Below, piece by piece: positions 1 to 4,359 of a DNA stretch of 5,912 bases. A program made the translations under genes and the position numbers. Source of the stretch: Planctomycetia bacterium (GTDB taxonomy: Bacteria; Planctomycetota; UBA11346); the NCBI GenBank assembly GCA_005801395.1, contig SYDV01000253.1:1-5912 (forward strand), given 5' to 3'. Under the pieces are notes generated by a model. The model was not told where the DNA came from and did no database searches. It was given only the letters and a program-made list of their open reading frames with translations. Position 1 is the stretch's first letter. The number at the start of each line of letters is the position of its first letter.

Positions 1-40
1 AATAAAAACGGCGGCAACGAAAGTTGCCGCCGTTTTTATT
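1..40. terminator. Perfect inverted repeat, probable bidirectional terminator
   Basis: The two 18-base arms (1-18 and 23-40) are exactly complementary and are separated by the 4-base loop GAAA, a GNRA tetraloop on the plus strand. The core is GC-rich (CGGCGGCAAC) and the outer part is A-rich on the left and T-rich on the right, so each strand would make a stable stem ending in U-rich sequence. This is the classic form of an intrinsic terminator working in both directions. The gene ending at its left is outside the window. To its right, the nearest gene (minus strand) stops about 350 bases away. Confidence 0.85.
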
Positions 41-58
41 TCGCTTTCAAATTGGGGA

Positions 59-78
59 TGCAGGGGCAAAGCCCCGCA
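59..78. repeat. Hairpin repeat, copy A
   Basis: This element shares 16 identical bases (TGCAGGGGCAAAGCCC) with copy B about 78 bases downstream. It folds as TGC/GCA plus GGGGC/GCCCC around an AAA loop, with one bulged A at 62. Both copies are preceded by a GGGG run (GGGGA then TGCA here, GGGG then TGCA in copy B). It lies in gene-free sequence and looks like a small intergenic repeat unit; its function is not evident. Confidence 0.6.
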
Positions 79-130
79 AAAAATTACCCCTAACACAAAG
101 CAACCCAAACCAAATAATTACGAAAAATAA

Positions 131-360
131 ATGGGGTGCAGGGGCAAAGCCCTTGCCGGGGCGTAGCGGGGCATCCTACGCTTCTGCTCCTGCCTTCGCT
201 ACGGACCACGGATTTCCACTGAAAATCCCGCTGCGCTGCGCTCCTGCGCTGCTCGCCCCAGCGAACAACAATCCCCCGAGCGAGCCTGCGCGAGCGAGCG
301 GGGACCAGGTTCAGTTGCGCGCAGCGCAACACGACGGCGAAGCCGGCGTCAGGCCGCGGC
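131..360. repeat. GC-rich self-complementary intergenic element (putative dispersed repeat)
   Basis: This 230-base stretch is clearly richer in G+C than the flanks and is full of short complementary or repeated words. GCGTAG (161-166) can pair with CTACGC (176-181), or the overlapping CGTAGCG (162-168) can pair with CGCTACG (197-203), giving two mutually exclusive stems. GAGCGAGC occurs twice in direct orientation, bracketed by CCCC and GGGG, at about 276-303. GTTGCGC (314-320) pairs with GCGCAAC (324-330) around a 3-base loop, and a GGCCGCGGCC palindrome lies near 352-361. Open frames cross it on both strands, but they are low-complexity (Ala, Pro, Arg, Gly) with no recognisable domain. I read it as a non-coding mobile or dispersed repeat rather than a gene. 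No transposase or terminal repeats are visible. The rest of 41-386 holds nothing else I can support. Confidence 0.45.
138..156. repeat. Hairpin repeat, copy B
   Basis: This second copy of the 16-base core folds as an 8-base-pair stem, GCAGGGGC with GCCCTTGC, around the same AAA loop and with one G-T wobble. The right arm differs from copy A, yet pairing is retained because the A that is bulged in copy A is paired here. It marks the left end of a GC-rich structured stretch that continues to about 360. Confidence 0.6.
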
Positions 361-386
361 CGTGAACCGCAGCAGCAGCAACTAGC

Positions 387-1013
387 TCAGAGCGCCTGCT
401 GCCAGCAAACCGAACCCTTATCGCCACCATCCTCATCAACAAAAACAAATACCACTCCGCCATCGCCTAATTTAAAATCCGTCAGGTCGGAAGTAATACG
501 ATGGTGAAAACGTTGAGGACGACCAACCATACGATCAATATCCATCGGCCCATTTGCCCACAGTGGATATCCACCAATCTTGGTGCAATCACAGCCGAGC
601 TCATCAACCATATCAACCCAGGCATCAGATGCGGCCATATCTAAACCGGTAGCATCAACATCAAGATCGACTGGCTCATTAATTTCATCGCCGTACGCGA
701 CCTTAAATCCTTTCCAATCGCCTGGGCACACGCCATTGATAACCGACAGGAACACTTCCGACTTAGGAACGATGATGACAGCGTTGTCACCCTTATGGGG
801 CAAATTATCAAACGACTCCAACGGATCTGAGCGATCTAAAAAGGTTAATACCATTAATTCCGAGTCTTCAGCTAACGGCAACGCTGACACCAAAGCCATG
901 GTTTTTCCCGTGCGTTGACCACGTGGATGCTTAACTCCTCGCTTTACGTGACCACCTAATTGGCCGATGGCGAGTGAAGGATTTGTGGCGCGAATAAGGG
1001 GACGGCTAATCAT
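387..1013 (-). CDS. Hypothetical protein, possibly DUF1963/YwqG-like
   Basis: This is a 208-residue soluble, acidic protein with no signal peptide or membrane segment. Its C-terminal half resembles the DUF1963/YwqG family: KIGGYPLW at about 145-152, a middle part with FHHRI near 169-173, then a GDGG turn (183-186) followed by a hydrophobic strand VVFVFVDED, and a final CWQ. YwqG-type proteins are of unknown biochemical function, so none is proposed. Residues 110-143 are strongly acidic and carry the cysteine pair CDC. The ATG at 1013 is preferred because an AAGAG-like ribosome binding sequence lies a few bases before it. A TTG at 1064 would add 17 residues that look non-conserved. The gene is divergent from the AT-hook gene and faces away from the Moco cluster, so no functional link is implied. 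The coding call is fairly safe; the family call is tentative. Confidence 0.7.
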   Translation of the reverse strand: MISRPLIRATNPSLAIGQLGGHVKRGVKHPRGQRTGKTMALVSALPLAEDSELMVLTFLDRSDPLESFDNLPHKGDNAVIIVPKSEVFLSVINGVCPGDWKGFKVAYGDEINEPVDLDVDATGLDMAASDAWVDMVDELGCDCTKIGGYPLWANGPMDIDRMVGRPQRFHHRITSDLTDFKLGDGGVVFVFVDEDGGDKGSVCWQQAL

Positions 1014-1250
1014 AAGAATCTCTTGGTGAAGGGCGCACTCTATGGGCTGGGGCGTGAGTGCCAATCAATGCTCGGTATCCGTTGGGTGTGCAAAAATTGC
1101 CCAATTAATATCCACTTTGCAATAAAAAAAGTATCCCACGACCACCAGACCCACCGATTAACCCCCTCATCAGCAACCATTCAGCAACAAAATAGCCGAT
1201 GCCTAAGGTTTTGGCTCGGTTATTTCACCGCGTATTGCAGCACAGAAAAT

Positions 1251-1293
1251 ATTACCGATTTTCAAGAGGATTAATTTAAATTAACTCGGTAAT
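1251..1293. other. Long inverted repeat enclosing an AT palindrome
   Basis: ATTACCGA (1251-1258) is perfectly complementary to TCGGTAAT (1286-1293). The 27 bases between contain the perfect 14-base palindrome TTAATTTAAATTAA (1271-1284). The nested symmetry could be a protein-binding region or a cruciform or hairpin. There is no T-tract after the right arm, so it is not a standard terminator. Confidence 0.4.
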
Positions 1294-1354
1294 TTCCGTG
1301 CGCTGACAAATATTTATTAGTTAAATTAATACTAAATTGACGACGACAGAGGAC

Positions 1355-1389
1355 ATTGATGCATTACACTATTGATGCAGTTACGTAAC
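1355..1389. promoter_or_regulatory. Candidate operator: direct repeat ATTGATGCA x2 plus palindrome GTTACGTAAC
   Basis: ATTGATGCA occurs at 1355-1363 and again at 1371-1379, a spacing of 16 bases. The second copy abuts the perfect 10-base palindrome GTTACGTAAC (1380-1389). The cluster ends 16 bases before the -35 element proposed for the AT-hook gene, a typical place for an activator or repressor site. The regulator is unknown. Confidence 0.4.
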
Positions 1390-1405
1390 TTTGAGAAAAA
1401 ATAAT

Positions 1406-1434
1406 TTGCGTGTTGAATAAATGTATATTATATT
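1406..1434 (+). promoter_or_regulatory. Candidate sigma-70-type promoter of the AT-hook gene
   Basis: TTGCGT (1406-1411) as -35 and TATATT (1429-1434) as -10 are separated by 17 bases, the optimal spacing for a housekeeping promoter. The predicted start of transcription lies near 1441, giving a short leader of about 30 bases before the AT-hook start codon. The surrounding sequence is AT-rich, as expected for a strong promoter. Confidence 0.6.
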
Positions 1435-1470
1435 CCCGTCAGGAACCCATTAACCAAGGAGCGCATTAAC

Positions 1471-1632
1471 ATGCCAGTCAAGAAAAAGGCCGCCAAGGCC
1501 AAGAAACCAGCCGTCAAAAAAGCCACCAAAGGCAAAGTCGGCCGTCCAGCCAAAGCCAAGACTGCCAAAGCAGCGAAACCAGCAAAAGCTGGTGCAAAAC
1601 GCGGCCCAGGCCGTCCTCGCAAAAACGCTTAA
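1471..1632 (+). CDS. Small AT-hook / histone-H1-like DNA-binding protein
   Basis: This 53-residue protein consists almost entirely of Lys, Ala, Pro, Gly and Arg, with no aromatic or acidic residues. Residues 1-40 are AKKPAVKK/AKAAKPAK-type repeats typical of histone H1 C-terminal tails and of bacterial H1-like nucleoid proteins. Two GRP cores are present: VGRPAKAK near residues 23-30 and a full AT-hook RGPGRPRK near residues 44-51. AT-hooks insert into the minor groove of AT-rich DNA, so a nucleoid-associated or chromatin-compacting role is likely. A strong ribosome binding site, AAGGAG (1456-1461), sits 9 bases before the ATG, and a good promoter lies upstream, suggesting high expression. 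It is transcribed in the same direction as the Moco genes but is separated from them by about 350 bases with strong hairpins, so it is probably an independent unit. The coding call rests on composition, AT-hook and ribosome binding site together. Confidence 0.85.
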   Translation: MPVKKKAAKAKKPAVKKATKGKVGRPAKAKTAKAAKPAKAGAKRGPGRPRKNA

Positions 1633-1646
1633 TTAATAATTAAGCG
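1626..1646 (+). other. Palindrome spanning the AT-hook stop codon
   Basis: CGCTTAATTA (1626-1635) and TAATTAAGCG (1637-1646) are perfectly complementary around a single central A. The TAA stop codon of the AT-hook gene (1630-1632) lies inside the left arm. In RNA it could form a stem of about 8 base pairs with a small loop. It may help to end or protect the mRNA 3' end together with the stronger hairpin that follows. Confidence 0.5.
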
Positions 1647-1650
1647 CGGC

Positions 1651-1697
1651 CGCCGACCAGCGGTGGTCCATCTTCGGATGAACGCCGCTGGTCAGCG
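1651..1697 (+). terminator. UUCG-capped hairpin after the AT-hook gene
   Basis: GACCAGCGG (1655-1663) pairs perfectly with CCGCTGGTC (1685-1693). Three further pairs (1651-1653 with 1695-1697) extend it outward past a C/A mismatch. The tip, CATC-TTCG-GATG (1669-1680), is a UUCG tetraloop closed by C-G, an exceptionally stable cap. No T-tract follows, so it may act as a 3'-end stabiliser or a processing barrier rather than a textbook intrinsic terminator. Confidence 0.55.
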
Positions 1698-1773
1698 TAC
1701 CACTTCTGCGACAGTCCAAATGAGTAATACGAATTGTCTTACTCCACCGATTATCTCCTCTTAAGTTTATTTG

Positions 1774-1803
1774 CGTTTCGACTAAACTCGTTTCGACCAA
1801 ATA
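1774..1803. repeat. Two-copy 15-base tandem repeat
   Basis: CGTTTCGACTAAACT (1774-1788) is followed directly by CGTTTCGACCAAATA (1789-1803), with 12 of 15 bases identical. It lies about 180 bases before moaA in the gene-free stretch. It could be a pair of binding sites for a regulator of the Moco cluster, or chance. No clear promoter was recognised around it. Confidence 0.4.
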
Positions 1804-1864
1804 GGTTTTGAGCATTAATCGGATATCAATCAAACGTTCCGAGTCTTATCTCCTAACCCCACTT

Positions 1865-1976
1865 AACGAATTTCTATTCGTTCTCTGGACACGGATCTAA
1901 GAACGGGGTGGAGGGGGAAACCCCGAAACCTCCCGCGACGACTGAGCTTGGCAGGCACAGTCTGAGGAAAGGAGCT
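1865..1976 (+). promoter_or_regulatory. Structured moaA leader, candidate Moco-type riboswitch
   Basis: Three successive stems can be drawn by eye. The first pairs AACGAAT (1865-1871) with ATTCGTT (1876-1882). The second is a two-part stem with GGGG/CCCC capped by a GAAA (GNRA) tetraloop at 1913-1924, continuing outward after an unpaired GAAA as GGGTGG/CCTCCC (1906-1911 with 1929-1934, one U-U mismatch). The third pairs GACTG (1940-1944) with CAGTC (1958-1962), with inner GC/GC pairs. The purine-rich ribosome binding site follows at 1968-1974, and AGCT at 1973-1976 could pair with AGCT at 1945-1948, which would cover it. The Moco RNA motif is known from leaders of moaA operons and includes a GNRA-capped stem. 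Position and form fit, but I cannot match the consensus by eye, so the class is unproven. Confidence 0.4.
1968..1974 (+). promoter_or_regulatory. Ribosome binding site that fixes the moaA start
   Basis: AAAGGAG lies 8 bases before the ATG at 1983. It is the strongest ribosome binding site in the Moco cluster. It argues against the upstream in-frame GTG at 1908, which sits inside a leader hairpin. Confidence 0.75.
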
Positions 1977-1982
1977 GCGCCC

Positions 1983-2903
1983 ATGTACTTGAGGGTCTCC
2001 CTCACGGACCGCTGTAATTTGCGGTGCGTCTACTGTCTTCCTGAACAAGCCCAATTTGCGACCACTCGTGCCACCAGCGCTGAGTTGCGTCGCTTAACTG
2101 CGTTAATCTGGGCTGCGGCAGGGGTTAAAAAAATCCGTCTAACTGGTGGCGAGCCAACACTTTGCGACGATTTACCTGAATTCGTCGCCCACGCTCGTTC
2201 ACTGGTGAATGTCGTCGGGATGACCACTAACGGCGTGCTATTAGAGCCGATGTTACCTGCGCTCCAAGCCGCTGGACTCACGCGATTAAATATCTCGCTC
2301 GACGCACTTGATGCGGAACATTTTCGTCGCTTTGCGCGGCGTGATGGACTTGACCGCGTGCTGTCTTCGATTCGCGCCGCACGTCGATTTGGGTTTAATC
2401 CATTAAAAATTAATGCCGTCGCAATGCCTGACACCGACTACGCGATGCTGACGAAATTCGCCGCCTGGGAAGGTGTGCATCTGCGCTTTATTGAATTAAT
2501 GGCCATTGGCGAAGCGCGTTCCTTTCAACCACGCGCTCATGTCAGCGCAAATGTTATGCGCCAACGGATATTTGACGCCGGGGTGCGATTAACCGAACGC
2601 GCCGATTTAGATGAACCGACCTCACGGGTGTGGGCCATTGATGATTCCGATCCCGCACATTGTTCCGTCGGTTTTATTACCACCGTCAGCCAGCCATTTT
2701 GCGCAACCTGTGATCGTTTACGCCTCTCATCACAGGGACGATTATTTACCTGCCTGATGGATAATACGGGGCATGATTTACTGACCGCCTTACGCGCTGG
2801 CGACGAAAATACGGTTAAGGCAACCGTGGTCGCTGCCGTTCGCGGTAAAAAACCACCAGCCAATTTCGTTCGTCATGATAACATGGCGTCGATTGGCGGC
2901 TAA
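1983..2903 (+). CDS. moaA: GTP 3',8-cyclase MoaA (radical SAM)
   Basis: MoaA uses S-adenosylmethionine and two 4Fe-4S clusters to convert GTP to 3',8-cyclo-GTP, the first step of Moco synthesis in the cytoplasm. The 306-residue protein has the N-terminal CxxxCxxC radical-SAM cluster motif (C11, C15, C18), the SAM-binding GGEPT (55-59), MTTNG (80-84), and RFIELM (168-173). The C-terminal CX2CX13C motif (C240, C243, C257) binds the second cluster that holds GTP. R4, R245 and R247 match the arginines known to be needed in this family, and the C-terminal Gly-Gly tail (305-306) is intact. The chosen start gives a protein beginning right at YLRVS, about a dozen residues shorter at the N-terminus than many homologues. 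The usual Arg after GGEPTL is Cys61. It is first in a cluster with moaD directly after its stop. Confidence 0.96.
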   Translation: MYLRVSLTDRCNLRCVYCLPEQAQFATTRATSAELRRLTALIWAAAGVKKIRLTGGEPTLCDDLPEFVAHARSLVNVVGMTTNGVLLEPMLPALQAAGLTRLNISLDALDAEHFRRFARRDGLDRVLSSIRAARRFGFNPLKINAVAMPDTDYAMLTKFAAWEGVHLRFIELMAIGEARSFQPRAHVSANVMRQRIFDAGVRLTERADLDEPTSRVWAIDDSDPAHCSVGFITTVSQPFCATCDRLRLSSQGRLFTCLMDNTGHDLLTALRAGDENTVKATVVAAVRGKKPPANFVRHDNMASIGG

Positions 2904-3152
2904 GTGCCAACCGTCCATGTTTTATATTTTGCTCAGGTTCGCGACCGCTGCGGGCGTGACGAGGAACAATTCACCTTTCCAGCGTCGGTCACTGCGAATG
3001 ATGTTTTAACCACCATCGTCGCCCAATATCCAGCCCACGAAACCTTGATTCGTCGCTGCCGCGTGGCGATTAATCACGCCTTCATTAACACCGCCGTCAA
3101 CCTTGATGAACACAGTGAAATCGCGCTCATTCCCCCGGTTAGTGGCGGTTAA
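2904..3152 (+). CDS. moaD: Molybdopterin synthase small subunit MoaD
   Basis: MoaD is the ubiquitin-fold sulfur carrier whose C-terminal glycine is activated and turned into a thiocarboxylate, which donates sulfur to cyclic pyranopterin monophosphate within the MoaD-MoaE complex. The 82-residue length is normal. The start resembles the family (VHVLYFAQVRDRCG), and the C-terminal segment ALIPPVSGG ends in the essential Gly-Gly. It starts with GTG immediately after the moaA TAA, with no bases between and no clear ribosome binding site, so translation is probably coupled to moaA. The family's usual GDEVA before the PPVSGG tail is replaced by HSEIA, a mild variation. Confidence 0.94.
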   Translation: MPTVHVLYFAQVRDRCGRDEEQFTFPASVTANDVLTTIVAQYPAHETLIRRCRVAINHAFINTAVNLDEHSEIALIPPVSGG

Positions 3153-3154
3153 TC

Positions 3155-3577
3155 GTGAACAATTATGGCATTATTGATGGCCCTTTACCCACGTCGCTGC
3201 TGTCACCAGCAACCCTGTGCACACCGGCGCATGGTGCCATCAGCAGTTTTATTGGCGTCGTGCGCAATCATCACCATGGCCGAGGCGTCACGCATTTGCA
3301 CTACGACTGTTATCGACCAATGGCTGAGGCTATGCTTGCGCAGTTAATATTTGAAACCCAACAACGCTTCGATCCCGAATTAATTGCCACCGTGCACCAC
3401 GGCATCGGCCATATGCTCCCAGGCCAAGCCTCCGTCGCCATTCACGTCGCCACCGCCCACCGCGTCGCCGCATTTGACGCCTGCCGTCACTTAATCGAAC
3501 GCATTAAAGAAGATTTACCGGTGTGGAAACACGAATTCTATGACGACGGCACGTCGTTGTGGTTGAAGGGTTCGTAA
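3155..3577 (+). CDS. moaE: Molybdopterin synthase catalytic subunit MoaE
   Basis: MoaE binds cyclic pyranopterin monophosphate and, with two MoaD, forms the heterotetrameric synthase that makes the dithiolene of molybdopterin. The 140 residues contain GAISSFIGVVRNHH (27-40) with the conserved Arg37, the LHYDCYRPMAEAML segment (48-61), a His-Arg pair (102-103), and the RIKEDLPVWKHE block (116-127). The last includes Lys118 and Lys125, equivalent to the catalytic lysines of the E. coli enzyme. It starts with GTG two bases after the moaD stop without a strong ribosome binding site, suggesting translational coupling. No in-frame ATG lies near the start, so the GTG is the only sensible choice. Confidence 0.95.
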   Translation: MNNYGIIDGPLPTSLLSPATLCTPAHGAISSFIGVVRNHHHGRGVTHLHYDCYRPMAEAMLAQLIFETQQRFDPELIATVHHGIGHMLPGQASVAIHVATAHRVAAFDACRHLIERIKEDLPVWKHEFYDDGTSLWLKGS

Positions 3578-3600
3578 CCCGGATGAGAAGGCAAACATTA

Positions 3601-3661
3601 ACCACAGAGAACACAGAGCACACTGAGGACTTCGGTCAAATATCTCGCGGTCTTGGCCGCG
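3601..3661. repeat. CACAGAG-type 9-base tandem repeat with adjoining hairpin
   Basis: Three 9-base units follow one another: CACAGAGAA (3603-3611), CACAGAGCA (3612-3620) and CACTGAGGA (3621-3629). After a short spacer, CGCGG (3646-3650) can pair with CCGCG (3657-3661). In my recollection, ACCACAGAGAACACAGAG-like sequences recur between genes in many planctomycete and verrucomicrobial genomes and give spurious Leu/Cys/Val-rich frames on the reverse strand, as this one does (VLSVLCVLCG). It fills most of the 106-base gap between moaE and the hydrolase gene and may be a dispersed element inserted into the operon. Confidence 0.55.
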
Positions 3662-3683
3662 TATTCCCTAAATTGAATAAATA

Positions 3684-4343
3684 ATGATTTGCCAACGCAT
3701 TGTTTTATTCCCAGGGCTAGGCGCAAATGCGCGTATGTACGACGGTATCTCGGCACAAATCTCCAACATCGTCGTCCCACCTTGGCTACCAGTTTTAAAT
3801 GAAGACCTCTCACGTTACGCGCAGCGTTATGTTGATCTCGGATTAGTTCTCCCAGGAGATGTCATTGGCGGCTGCTCATTTGGTGGTGCCCTAGCGCAAG
3901 AAATTGCCGCGTTACTTCCGGTAAAAAAGGTGCTGCTGATTGGTTCCTGTCGCAGCTCACGTGGTATTTCACCAGCCTTACGTCAATTAGCACCGATTGC
4001 ACCGTGGCTCCCTATTACTCCGCAACATGCCCGTCTCGCGCAGTGGCCAATTGCCCTAAAGTTTGGTGCGACTCAATCACAACATCGCCGTGTTTTACAC
4101 GACATGATTAATAAAGCAGAGCCGCGATTAATACGCTGGGCTATTCATGCGCTGATTCATTGGCGTGGTTGCCCGCCGCTGACCGCACCTCTGGCTCATG
4201 TGCATGGCAGTCGCGATCAATTAATGCCAGCAACACGCAGTGGGGCTGACTTCATTGTCCCAGGGGCAGGTCATTTTATTGCCGTTACGCATGTCAAAAT
4301 CGTTATTGCTTGGATGCGCCAACAACTCTCAATTAATGATTAA
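3684..4343 (+). CDS. Alpha/beta-hydrolase family protein in the Moco cluster
   Basis: This 219-residue cytoplasmic protein has the sequence signs of a serine alpha/beta hydrolase. These are an oxyanion-type loop FPGLGANARMYD (9-20), a nucleophile elbow GCSFGG (63-68) with Ser65, an acid in HGSRDQ (174-179, Asp178), and a histidine in GAGHF (194-198, His197). The order and spacing of the Ser-Asp-His triad are right for the fold. The substrate cannot be named. A lid-like helical stretch (about 95-160) rich in Arg, His and Trp lies between nucleophile and acid. The gene sits between moaE and moaC in the same direction, with only 16 bases before moaC, so it is probably co-transcribed. It is not one of the known Moco enzymes. 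No ribosome binding site is seen before its ATG, and the preceding gap carries a tandem repeat. Confidence 0.88.
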   Translation: MICQRIVLFPGLGANARMYDGISAQISNIVVPPWLPVLNEDLSRYAQRYVDLGLVLPGDVIGGCSFGGALAQEIAALLPVKKVLLIGSCRSSRGISPALRQLAPIAPWLPITPQHARLAQWPIALKFGATQSQHRRVLHDMINKAEPRLIRWAIHALIHWRGCPPLTAPLAHVHGSRDQLMPATRSGADFIVPGAGHFIAVTHVKIVIAWMRQQLSIND

Positions 4344-4359
4344 GCCGCAAAGGGATTCG

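Larger units (their letters stand above)
1014..1405. other. Divergent AT-rich intergenic region
   Basis: No gene is supported here. The region lies between the minus-strand hypothetical gene and the AT-hook gene and must hold promoters for both. Visible structure includes the inverted repeat ATTACCGA/TCGGTAAT around an AT palindrome (1251-1293), an AT-rich dyad TTAGT/ACTAA (1317-1335), and a direct repeat plus palindrome (1355-1389). I could not pick a convincing minus-strand promoter. The plus-strand open frame at about 1023-1274 has no ribosome binding site and no recognisable family. Confidence 0.5.

Noticed and set aside
24..365. Plus-strand open frame of 113 codons and the overlapping minus-strand frame at 90-332
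   Set aside because: Both cross the perfect terminator arm or the GC-rich hairpin repeats, have low-complexity Ala/Pro/Arg composition, no ribosome binding site and no recognisable family.
1014..1064. TTG start at 1064 for the minus-strand hypothetical gene
   Set aside because: It adds 17 non-conserved residues, whereas the ATG at 1013 has an AAGAG-like site at suitable distance.
1023..1274. Plus-strand open frame of 83 codons in the divergent intergenic region
   Set aside because: It has a non-ATG start, no ribosome binding site, no domain, and its end runs into inverted repeats. It is most likely a chance frame.
1428..1622. Minus-strand frame antisense to the AT-hook gene
   Set aside because: Its Ala/Leu/Phe-rich product is the mirror of the Lys/Ala-rich repeats on the plus strand, which has the promoter and ribosome binding site.
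1960..1980. GAGGAAAG string resembling the RNase P RNA signature
   Set aside because: The following bases do not continue the RNase P consensus, no other RNase P elements are near, and the string is explained as the moaA ribosome binding site.
1908..1982. A 25-codon N-terminal extension of moaA from an in-frame GTG
   Set aside because: The extension is made of leader hairpin sequence, resembles no MoaA N-terminus, and the strong AAAGGAG site precedes the ATG at 1983.
3603..3629. Short regular repeat as a possible CRISPR array
   Set aside because: The units are 9 bases, adjacent and without spacers, and no cas genes are present.
4240..4359. Longer MoaC start inside the hydrolase gene, and the ATG at 4336 overlapping its stop
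   Set aside because: Family homology begins only shortly after the ATG at 4360, which has its own AAAGGGA site. The 4336 start remains possible but is less supported.
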